The position numbers and the translations under genes are program-made. From Candidatus Acidiferrales bacterium (GTDB taxonomy: Bacteria > Acidobacteriota > Terriglobia > Acidiferrales > UBA7541), in contig DASYYH010000003.1 of NCBI GenBank assembly GCA_035934015.1, forward strand, positions 124,001 through 188,000: DNA of 64,000 nucleotides. The letters run 5' to 3'. Below, one piece after another: positions 43,247 through 50,497 of the stretch; position 1 is the stretch's first letter, and each line of letters begins with the position of its first letter. The notes under the pieces were generated by a model. That model ran no database searches. It was not told the DNA's origin and saw only the letters and a program-made list of their open reading frames with translations.

Positions 43247-43330
43247 CAGCAGGTCCCTCACCGCCATCCCGCGACATTTTTCAGGTGGGCCTCTTATCGC
43301 AGCCACGCGGGCTGGGTTCGGGATGACAGG
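43247..43330. repeat. Dispersed intergenic repeat, family 1, copy C
   Basis: Begins CAGCAGGTCCCTCACCGCC and ends GGGTTCGGGATGACAGG, with the same ends as the copy at 7787. Confidence 0.6.
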
Positions 43331-43356
43331 CTATTCGCCGCAAGTTGGGAAACGGC

Positions 43357-43656
43357 TCACTTCACGCGCGTTTTCCCCTTGCGTTCTAGCTGTTTAATAA
43401 GTCTGTCGACCCTTTTCTCTAGCGCGGCACTTGTTTTGCAATGCCGATTGGTTTCCTTCGAGAGATATCGTTTTGCCGCGGCCCGCAAATGGATATTGCT
43501 GTTAAGCAACGCGTTCAAGTCCCGCTGGAATCGTTTGCGCCGGCGTGGGGTGGAATCCGGATCGAGACGCTTCCTGAATGCCTTCAGGCTGACCAGCAAC
43601 TTAACTGACGCAGTTGGGCGGAGCTCCTTATCGACTCCGTTCAGGAGTTTTTTCAT
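43357..43656 (-). CDS. Small highly basic hypothetical protein
   Basis: 99 residues from ATG 43656 (GGAAG upstream; a TTG at 43740 is an alternative). Predicted helical and rich in Lys and Arg (LVSLKAFRKRLDPDSTPRRRKRFQRD; LIKQLERKGKTRVK). Follows the IscA-like gene closely on the same strand. No family recognised; nucleic-acid binding is only a guess from its charge. Confidence 0.45.
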   Translation of the reverse strand: MKKLLNGVDKELRPTASVKLLVSLKAFRKRLDPDSTPRRRKRFQRDLNALLNSNIHLRAAAKRYLSKETNRHCKTSAALEKRVDRLIKQLERKGKTRVK

Positions 43657-43744
43657 AGCGCTCTTCCAAATGTTCTGTGGACGAGCGCGCTGAAGCAGAA
43701 GATGAACAGCACGTACTCGCGCATTCGAGATCCCTGACAAGCGG

Positions 43745-44071
43745 TTAGACGCTGAAGGAGGAGCCGCAGCCGCAGGTGCTTTTGACGTTGGGATTATTGA
43801 ACTTGAAGCCGGAGCCCTCGAGGGATTCGATGTAGTCGATGGAGACGCCGTCGAGGTACATCTCGCTCATCTGGTCGACCATGACCTTGAGACCATCGAA
43901 TTCGTAAATGTTGTCGCTCGACTCGTTGGGTTGATTTTCGAAGGCCATGTGATAGCTAAAGCCGGAGCAGCCTCCACCGACGACGGCGACGCGCAGACCG
44001 GCCGGCACAGGAGTTTGCTGTGCGATGATCTCCTTAACTTTGGTAACCGCAACCGGCGTAAGAGCAATCAT
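43745..44071 (-). CDS. IscA/ErpA-type iron-sulfur cluster carrier
   Basis: 108 residues, one A-type carrier domain. The three conserved cysteines are C35 (GGGCSGFSY), C100 and C102 (STCGCGSSFSV), which bind the iron or Fe-S cluster delivered to client proteins such as the Rieske subunit. No other isc or suf gene is next to it. Specific assignment to IscA, ErpA or SufA is not possible from sequence alone. Confidence 0.93.
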   Translation of the reverse strand: MIALTPVAVTKVKEIIAQQTPVPAGLRVAVVGGGCSGFSYHMAFENQPNESSDNIYEFDGLKVMVDQMSEMYLDGVSIDYIESLEGSGFKFNNPNVKSTCGCGSSFSV

Positions 44072-44380
44072 TTCGAATGTCCTCCCGAAAATGGGAAAGG
44101 GTAAATTGTCAATTCACAAGCACAGCCATTATATCAGATTCCGCAAGGATGATGCTGGATGCAAGGTGTTTGAGACGCAAACTGCAATTATTCCAGCAAC
44201 ATGGCCAGAAGTTGTCTGGCACCGCGAGTGCACAAGCAGCGCAGGAGCGGAAAGCAAACGGGAGGGTCTGAAGGCAAACCCTACGACTGGAACCGCTTAC
44301 GAGATCGCTTCTATTGTGGCGATGGAGCGGTTGCGGAGGAAGAGGCCGCGGATTCGCCGCCGGGTACGCGACCATCAATT
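44072..44380. other. 309-bp intergenic region with a decayed gene-end copy
   Basis: No intact gene. Bases 44306-44351 resemble 45795-45838, the 3' end of the HEAT-repeat gene; both encode on the minus strand an Ala/Ser-rich end finishing APSPQ-stop or PSPSPQ-stop. This suggests a degraded duplicate. Confidence 0.4.
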
Positions 44381-45640
44381 TCACTTGGCCGCCGGGAGGC
44401 CGAAAACGGCACCGTGCGGGATCGCGGGGCCGTGCCAGCCGTCGGGCCAAGCGCGGTCGAAGCTGAATCCGGGCTTATCCGAGCCCTCCTCACGGAAGTT
44501 GTCGTCAAGGCTCAATTTGCCGCTGGCCAAATCGATTCTCGCGAGGAGGAGACGGTAGAAGAGGTCTCCATAGCCGGTGATGACAATGCGATTGCCTTGA
44601 GGCTCACGGGCGAGCCAGTGGGGCAGATCGTTGTCTCCGAGAACAATTCGCCCCACTTCTCTCGGATGTGAAGGATCGGAGACGTCCAGGCTGACGATGC
44701 AATGGGTGCTTTCGAGGGCTTCAACCCAATAATGGCCAGCGACAACCGGGACGGAGCATTTTCTGCCACCGAAATCGTAAACCGGCGCTGCAGAAGGATT
44801 CGCGCCTTCCAGCCCGTCGAGACGATAAAGACCACAGGTGAAGGTCGGAACGAAGACGGTGCGCCTGTCGGCAAGGACGCGGGGCTCCGATGAATTCTCG
44901 GCAATCATGGGAGACAAGACACCATGCGGGAGCGCGATGGTCTTCAGCAACTTGAGGTCGGAAAGGCGCCAAACTTGGATGACGTGGCTGTCGTCTTTCT
45001 TGTACATGTCTGCGCTGCTGGAGATGACGCGATCGAGCGACGGAACGACTTCCAGGCTATAGGGACGAATGAAACTGTCGACTTGCGGATCGGCCGCGGA
45101 AGCGGAGCGAATGGCGCGACCCTGCGGGTCGAGCTCGACAAGCCCACCGGCCGCGGTATTGTCGTTTCCCTGCTGCTGAAAAGTCGAGAGAGTGTTGCCA
45201 TTTTCCAATAGCACAAAGCTATGGGGATGGGTGAAGCTGCCGGCAGCGCCGAATGAGGATTTCAGCTTCGGATGGACGGCGTCCGCCAAGTCGAAAATGA
45301 ATGTGTTGGCCGCATCGAAGTCGTTGGCGAAAAGGACATTGTCGGCAGGCATCGCGTAGTTAGTGTGGTGCGGCATATCGGCGGAATTTCCGACGGGCAA
45401 AGTCACGACCAGGCGACCGTAGCGGCCCGCCTTCGGCGTCACGTCGAATACGGCAAGGAAATCGCGGCCGCGACGAGCGTCTTCTGCTTGGTGCATCATG
45501 GCAGCGACATTCATTTCCCCGGCCCATACAAAGAGATAGGAGCTGGAAGATGGGGCGGCGCGATCCGCGAGAACAATTGCTCCGCTAGCAAGCACTGCGA
45601 GAAGCGCGAGAATTAGCGCAACCGAGAATTTGTCTTTCAT
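44381..45640 (-). CDS. Exported beta-propeller protein, distantly SBP56-like
   Basis: 419 residues with a signal peptide (1-25, ending VLADRA). The mature protein has repeated beta blades and the motif MPHHTNYAMPADNVLFANDFDA, reminiscent of selenium-binding protein 1 (SBP56/methanethiol oxidase) propellers, and several conserved His (HPHSFVLLENG, LPHWLAREP). SBP56 proper is a cytosolic or periplasmic copper enzyme; whether the copper ligands are all here is unsure. Treat as a propeller of unknown activity. Confidence 0.6.
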   Translation of the reverse strand: MKDKFSVALILALLAVLASGAIVLADRAAPSSSSYLFVWAGEMNVAAMMHQAEDARRGRDFLAVFDVTPKAGRYGRLVVTLPVGNSADMPHHTNYAMPADNVLFANDFDAANTFIFDLADAVHPKLKSSFGAAGSFTHPHSFVLLENGNTLSTFQQQGNDNTAAGGLVELDPQGRAIRSASAADPQVDSFIRPYSLEVVPSLDRVISSSADMYKKDDSHVIQVWRLSDLKLLKTIALPHGVLSPMIAENSSEPRVLADRRTVFVPTFTCGLYRLDGLEGANPSAAPVYDFGGRKCSVPVVAGHYWVEALESTHCIVSLDVSDPSHPREVGRIVLGDNDLPHWLAREPQGNRIVITGYGDLFYRLLLARIDLASGKLSLDDNFREEGSDKPGFSFDRAWPDGWHGPAIPHGAVFGLPAAK

Positions 45641-45799
45641 GCGCTATGTCCTCCAAAAAATGTGAGCAAGCAAGGGCACTGCCTGCAATTTCTGAAGAAT
45701 CTATATAGTGATGGGCCCTGCTCCCGACCGAGATGGACGAACTATAGCCTTGCGTTCCTTCGAATGCAACGACCTAGGTGCCTGGATAAAAAATGGCTT

Positions 45800-46711
45800 C
45801 TATTGCGGCGACGGAGACGGGGCGGAAGATGCCGCGCGCGTGCGGATTTGCTGCATGGTGAGGCGCGCTTGCTCGGCGACTTGCGGCGGCGCGCCGGTTC
45901 CGCCGCGGGCGTAAGGCGAGATGGCGTCAAGATCGGCGGGCTGGCCAATGAGGTAAAGAGCGCGAAGAGACTCCCACACCGCGTCGTCGCTGGGCCAAAC
46001 GACGGCGATATCCTGACCCGCGGTGACACTCGAACCATCCGACAAAAGCCAGCGATCGAGAGTGCCGGATATTTGCGACCGCACTTCCCTTTCGCTGCCG
46101 GACGTCTGGATGCGGGCGAGGAGCGTTCCGGGATTCATGGTCTGGCCGGGCTTGAGGCGCGTCTGGAGCGTGCCGGCTGCCGGAGAGGCGACGGGCGCGG
46201 CTTTGAGCATGGAGACGATGATGTCGTGGCCGCTCGTATCGTCGAAGCGGACAAGCGCCAGCGCGGCGTTGCGCGCGACGGTGAGATCGGGATCTTTCAA
46301 CATGGGGAGAAGCGCGGCGTGAAAATCGGGCGAAGTGTTGTCCTGACCCATGGTCCATGCCGCCATTGCGCGAATGGGAGCATCGGAATCAGAAGAGAGG
46401 GCGATGACCTGCGGATAAAACTTCCTGACGGTCGGGTCGCTCCGGACGATGCGATCGGCGACCTGGGAAAGGCCGTGCTGGATATCGTGAGGATTGGATT
46501 TGGGATTGAGATAGTCGGCAAGCTGCACATCGGTGAGCGGCCGGCCGAACCACGTGGCGCGCCAGAAAAGAAACGGCATGAGGACGAAAGCCAGAGTGAG
46601 TACGACGATGGCGAGAGTCCAGCGCTTGCTGAGAGACTGGCGGGGCGGAGCGGCTGGACTCGGACTGCCAGCGGAGCCAGGGACAGAATTGGGTTCTGCG
46701 GCCGAGTGCAT
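45800..46711 (-). CDS. HEAT-repeat membrane protein with a biotinyl-lipoyl-like domain
   Basis: 303 residues. One membrane helix (about 30-52) follows a Pro/Ser-rich cytosolic stretch. HEAT repeats cover about 105-170 (IRAMAAWTMGQDNTSPDFHA; LTVARNAALALVRFDD). Residues about 180-250 then look like a barrel-sandwich hybrid: PVASPAAGTLQTRLKPGQTMNPGTLLARI and QISGTLDRWLLSDGSSVTAGQDIAVV, as in HlyD and lipoyl domains, without a Lys for lipoylation. Last gene of the haem/respiratory cluster; the combination is unusual. Confidence 0.65.
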   Translation of the reverse strand: MHSAAEPNSVPGSAGSPSPAAPPRQSLSKRWTLAIVVLTLAFVLMPFLFWRATWFGRPLTDVQLADYLNPKSNPHDIQHGLSQVADRIVRSDPTVRKFYPQVIALSSDSDAPIRAMAAWTMGQDNTSPDFHAALLPMLKDPDLTVARNAALALVRFDDTSGHDIIVSMLKAAPVASPAAGTLQTRLKPGQTMNPGTLLARIQTSGSEREVRSQISGTLDRWLLSDGSSVTAGQDIAVVWPSDDAVWESLRALYLIGQPADLDAISPYARGGTGAPPQVAEQARLTMQQIRTRAASSAPSPSPQ

Positions 46712-46720
46712 AGTTCGATG

Positions 46721-47164
46721 CTAAGACGGCGACGCCGGCGCGTACAACACAAATAAAAGCCAGTAGACGATGACGCCGGTGAGGGAGACATAGAGCCAGA
46801 GCGGGAGCGTCCAACGGGCGATTTTTTTGTGGCGCTGGAACTGCGCGCGGAGAGCGAAGGTGAGCGTGGTCAAGACCAGAGGCACGATGACGATGGCGAG
46901 AATCGTGTGCGTGGTCAAAATTGTGAAATAGACGGGACGGATGATTCCGTGACCTGTGAAACGGACAATTCCGGCGCGCAAATGGAAATAGACGTAAAAG
47001 AAGAGGAACGCGGCGGAGCAAACCACGGCGGACAACATGCAGGCTTTATGCGCGAGGATTTTGCCGCGGCGAACCATGAGATAGCCCGTGGTAGCGAGGA
47101 TGGCACTCAAGCCATTGAGGCAGGCGTTTAGAGCGGGAAGAAACGAAAGCGCGGCAGAAGACAT
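46721..47164 (-). CDS. DUF420 membrane protein (cytochrome oxidase assembly-type)
   Basis: 147 residues with four membrane helices and conserved His (LAHKACMLSAVV, VYFHLRAGI, FTILTTHTILAIVI, RHKKIARWTLPLWLYVSLTG). This is the DUF420/YozB/CtaM pattern, linked to assembly of haem-copper oxidases in Firmicutes and others. It fits its place next to ctaA and ctaB. Confidence 0.88.
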   Translation of the reverse strand: MSSAALSFLPALNACLNGLSAILATTGYLMVRRGKILAHKACMLSAVVCSAAFLFFYVYFHLRAGIVRFTGHGIIRPVYFTILTTHTILAIVIVPLVLTTLTFALRAQFQRHKKIARWTLPLWLYVSLTGVIVYWLLFVLYAPASPS

Positions 47165-47179
47165 GCGGGCGGAGGCGAG

Positions 47180-47389
47180 CTACTTCCCGCCGCCTGCGGC
47201 GGAGTCCTTGCGATGGCACCAGAGCGTATAGAGAATCTGGAGCGAGAAAATTCCGCCCATCATCAGGCAGACGAGCGCGAGGAGAATGCCGTCAACGCCG
47301 GAAGTGATGAGACCACTGGCGACGTCCCAAACCAAGCCGAGCAAGGAGAGAAGCACGAGGATCACGGAGAATGCAAGAACTTCCATCAT
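47180..47389 (-). CDS. Small two-helix membrane protein
   Basis: 69 residues. Two hydrophobic segments (VLAFSVILVLLSLLGLVW; GILLALVCLMMGGIFSLQILYTLW) and a basic tail HRKDSAAGGGK. It begins 210 nt downstream of the ctaB stop and lies 15 nt upstream of the DUF420 gene. It is probably a small accessory subunit of the respiratory chain; no family recognised. Confidence 0.7.
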   Translation of the reverse strand: MMEVLAFSVILVLLSLLGLVWDVASGLITSGVDGILLALVCLMMGGIFSLQILYTLWCHRKDSAAGGGK

Positions 47390-47493
47390 AATTCGCCTCG
47401 AATACCTTTCTTTTCGAATCTAACGATGTGCTGCAAAACTCGAAGGATGACAGCGCGCAACACACCTCGCTAAAGCAATCATTCTGGAAAGCC

Positions 47494-47553
47494 CAAAAAG
47501 CAGATCCTTCGCTCCGCTCGCCATCCACCACGGCGGGCAGGCTCAGGATGACA
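47494..47553. repeat. Dispersed intergenic repeat, family 1, copy D
   Basis: CAAAAAGCAGATCCTTCGCTCCGC ... GCAGGCTCAGGATGACAG. Same ends as the copies at 7787 and 43247 and close to the CATCCTGAGC/GAAGGATCTGC type repeat of acidobacterial genomes. Confidence 0.6.
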
Positions 47554-47602
47554 GCTCATCACAAACGATTCCTCAAGACAAATGGTCCGAGAAGATGAGC
47601 TG

Positions 47603-48517
47603 TCACTTCACCACTTTATCGAACATTAGCAAGCCCAGCAGCAACGGAATGTGCGCGACGGTGGCGTGCATAAGCCATTTGGCGCGAACGTTGGTGCGAT
47701 TGCGCGAAGCCCAAAGGCAGGCCTCGACAAGCAACATGCCGATGACCAGAGCGCCAAAGAAATAACGAATCCCCGCGAGGCCGATTACCGAAGGCAGTAG
47801 ACTAACGGGAACCAAGACCGCGGCGGTGAAAATGATCTGGCCGAACGTGGCCGAACCAGTCGCATCAACGACAGGCAGCATTTGAATTCCGGCGCGCGAA
47901 TAATCTTCGCGGTACATCCAGGCGATGGAATAGAAATGCGGGAACTGCCACAGGAAAAGTATGCCGAAGAGCAGCCACGCGCCTTCGTTCAACCCGCCAC
48001 GCGCAGCAGCCCAGCCGACGAGCGGCGGAATGGCGCCGGGAAATGCGCCAACGGCAGTGGCCCACGTGGTGCGCTTCTTCAACGGCGTATAGGCGCCGAG
48101 ATAGAGCAGCGTGGTCAAAAGAGCGAGCGCGCAGGCCAGCCAATTCGCGAGCAAAGCAAGATAGAGACCGCCAGCGAAGATCAAACCAGCGCCGAAGGCG
48201 AAAGCTTCGGCGGGACGCAGGGCTCCGATGGGCAAAGGACGCGCACAGGTGCGGCGCATTTTGGCATCGCTCGCGCGCTCGGTCCAGTGATTGAGCGCAG
48301 CGGTGCCGGCAGCGACCAGCGACGTGCCAAAGACGACGTTGAACATGCCAATGGAGCTGAACGAGCCGGTGGAACCGAGATAGTAGCCGGCCATGGTGGT
48401 GAGGACGACGAGAAAAGTGACATCGGGCTTCGTCAAGAGCAAATACGCATAGGAGCGCGCCATGGCGGGCGCGGCGGCTGCACGAGCGCTGGTTGCTGGA
48501 GTCGCGGGAGTCATCAT
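47603..48517 (-). CDS. ctaB: Protohaem IX farnesyltransferase (haem O synthase)
   Basis: 304 residues, normal length, nine membrane helices. The UbiA-family motif 1 is NHWTERASDAKMRRTCARPLP (Asn/Asp/Met/Arg pattern for farnesyl diphosphate and haem) and motif 2 is FLWQFPHFYSIAWMYREDYSRAG. It converts haem B to haem O in the membrane, the step before CtaA. Starts 7 nt after the stop of ctaA. Confidence 0.95.
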   Translation of the reverse strand: MMTPATPATSARAAAAPAMARSYAYLLLTKPDVTFLVVLTTMAGYYLGSTGSFSSIGMFNVVFGTSLVAAGTAALNHWTERASDAKMRRTCARPLPIGALRPAEAFAFGAGLIFAGGLYLALLANWLACALALLTTLLYLGAYTPLKKRTTWATAVGAFPGAIPPLVGWAAARGGLNEGAWLLFGILFLWQFPHFYSIAWMYREDYSRAGIQMLPVVDATGSATFGQIIFTAAVLVPVSLLPSVIGLAGIRYFFGALVIGMLLVEACLWASRNRTNVRAKWLMHATVAHIPLLLGLLMFDKVVK

Positions 48518-48524
48518 GCGAGCC

Positions 48525-49439
48525 TCATGAAGGCACCCGCTGGGTGGAAGCTTCCGCGTGCGCTTCGTGCGAAGGCTTCAGAATGCGATAGCAACGAAGA
48601 GTGAGAAAGACACTCGCAGCGAACGTCAGCGCGCCCACGGCGACATGCGCGACGGTGATGATGACGTACAGCGGAGTGGGCTGGACGGCGTCGCGCGCGG
48701 CGAGCACAGCCCAATAGGCTGCGCCGCCGAGGAGAATCTGAAGGCCGAGAAGGATTTCGAGATAGCGGGCGGCCGCGCGCAGGTCGCGCACCTTGCGGAA
48801 ACGCGTGGCCGCAGCAAGGACGGTCCAAAAAACCATTCCCGTGACGACGACGGCGCCAATGAGATGCGGAATAATGCCGAAAGCATTGTGGCGAAACGCA
48901 GCACCGAGAACAATCTGCACAAGAATGGCGCAGGAGGTGGCCAAGGCGAGCGCGAACAGCCGGGGAGATTCTTCGTCGTGGAGCTGCGGGACATCACTGA
49001 CCCACCACTTGCCGGTGAACACGGCGAGGCTGACGGTGACGATGAAAAACAGCTCAGCGAGAGTGGCGTGAGCGGCGGAAACGGGAGGGTCGAGGAAAGT
49101 CTTTACGGTGAAGCGGCCAAGGAGAGCCTGAGCCACGACAAGCAGAAACGCAGCAACACCCAAAATCCTGACCCAGTGGCGCGATTCGCGCAGCCAGATG
49201 AAAACGGCGAGAATGGAGGTGAGTATGGCGACCGTGGCGGCAGCGAGGCGATGGCTCCATTCCCAGCGAATGCCCCCGACCATGGGCGGAAAAACGGTGC
49301 CATAGGCGAACGGCCAGGTGGGAATGGACAAGCCGGCTTGGTTGCTAGTGACCAGCGCGCCGGCAATGATCAAAAGAAACGTGCAGAAGGCCGTCAGCAC
49401 GGCGAAGCGATGCAGCGCGGGATTTCCTGCTTCTCTCAA
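48525..49439 (-). CDS. ctaA: Haem A synthase
   Basis: 304 residues with eight membrane helices in two similar halves. Starts with HRFAVLTAFCTFLLIIAGALVTSNQAGLSIPTWPFAYG and has the conserved His in EWSHRLAAA, HATLAELF and AHVAVGALTFA. It oxidises the haem O methyl group to make haem A. TTG start. Together with ctaB it points to an aa3-type oxidase, though no cox genes are in the window. Confidence 0.92.
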   Translation of the reverse strand: MREAGNPALHRFAVLTAFCTFLLIIAGALVTSNQAGLSIPTWPFAYGTVFPPMVGGIRWEWSHRLAAATVAILTSILAVFIWLRESRHWVRILGVAAFLLVVAQALLGRFTVKTFLDPPVSAAHATLAELFFIVTVSLAVFTGKWWVSDVPQLHDEESPRLFALALATSCAILVQIVLGAAFRHNAFGIIPHLIGAVVVTGMVFWTVLAAATRFRKVRDLRAAARYLEILLGLQILLGGAAYWAVLAARDAVQPTPLYVIITVAHVAVGALTFAASVFLTLRCYRILKPSHEAHAEASTQRVPS

Positions 49440-49545
49440 AACTCGATCGTCCCTACACTATGAAGCAAAACTCGAAACAAATATTTCCGCGAGCCGCGAG
49501 GCGTTCACAAGGAAAAACAGCTGCACTGCATGGGCTCTTGAGCAA

Positions 49546-49582
49546 CCCACCCTTCGCGACAGCAGCGAAGGATGGGCCACCC
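49546..49582. repeat. Dispersed palindromic repeat, family 2, second copy
   Basis: CCCACCCTTCGC-GACAGCA-GCGAAGGATGGGCCACCC forms a strong hairpin. The equivalent element lies at 39996-40050. It sits between ctaA and the cupredoxin-like gene. Confidence 0.55.
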
Positions 49583-49634
49583 ACGAAACCTGGTTAAAGC
49601 GCACAGGCTAAGAGTCTGTGCCACTCAAATACAA

Positions 49635-50414
49635 TTACTGCGCCTTGAACGTAAAGTCCGACGTGGCGGCCTGGCTGGCGGCAACGGTTACCGTCTGATC
49701 GAGAACGCCGTACTTTTCCTGCCAGGCTTCGACTGTGTACGTGCCCGGAGGAACGCCCTTAATTTCGAACTTGCCGTCCTTGGCGGTGACAGAAAACAGC
49801 GGATTGGCCATCACGGCAAAATAACCCTTCATCCACGGGTGGACATTGCACTTGACGGGAATGGCGACTTCGGGCCGCGCAAAAGTATCCGTAATGGCCG
49901 GAGCATTAGGCGGCTGAGATTTGTTCCATTCGCGATTGTCGGCAGGCGTCGGATGAATATTGTGAGTGGTTGCGTCGCTATTGAGAACCTGAAGCTGCTG
50001 GCCGACCATGAGCGCGACGACGTGCGGCGTATACATGCAACCCTTCTGGTCGAAGGTGACGGGATCCGTGGGCGTGGGGAAAGAATAGCCCTCGGCACCG
50101 GACTTCACATAGACGACAACATTGGCGAGCGTGCCGCCATCGCCGGTGACAACTTCATCCGGGAAGACCGGCTTGGGATTCGCCTTGACGCAATAGGGAT
50201 CCGCGCTCATGTTGATGGGCTTATATTTCGGTGGCGCGCCATCGAGCTTTACGACACCGCTGATGGAGCCGACAGTAGCCATATCCACGGTCTTCGTAGC
50301 GGCAGGCGCGGCGGACTGCTCCTGGCTTGACGATTCATTCGAACTCTTGCTGCATCCCACGACGGCGATGGCAAAAACAAATGCAGCCATCCCACACAAC
50401 CATTTGCGATTCAT
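49635..50414 (-). CDS. Cupredoxin-like lipoprotein with C-terminal carboxypeptidase-regulatory domain
   Basis: 259 residues. Lipoprotein signal ending VVGC (Cys21). The cupredoxin part (about 120-205) has a possible type 1 copper set: His151/His154 (TTHNIHP), Cys189, His192 and Met195 (KCNVHPWMKG). Residues 205-259 are a small beta-sandwich like the carboxypeptidase-regulatory domain (FEIKGVPPGTYTVEAWQEKY). It lies directly downstream of the octahaem cytochrome, so it may carry electrons to or from that protein. Confidence 0.8.
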   Translation of the reverse strand: MNRKWLCGMAAFVFAIAVVGCSKSSNESSSQEQSAAPAATKTVDMATVGSISGVVKLDGAPPKYKPINMSADPYCVKANPKPVFPDEVVTGDGGTLANVVVYVKSGAEGYSFPTPTDPVTFDQKGCMYTPHVVALMVGQQLQVLNSDATTHNIHPTPADNREWNKSQPPNAPAITDTFARPEVAIPVKCNVHPWMKGYFAVMANPLFSVTAKDGKFEIKGVPPGTYTVEAWQEKYGVLDQTVTVAASQAATSDFTFKAQ

Positions 50415-50497
50415 AATGCGATGATTCCTCCTCGTTTAAACTTGGTCCGGCTATGGAATTGAAAACGACCCAACGAAAATCTCGCCTTTATAGGATA

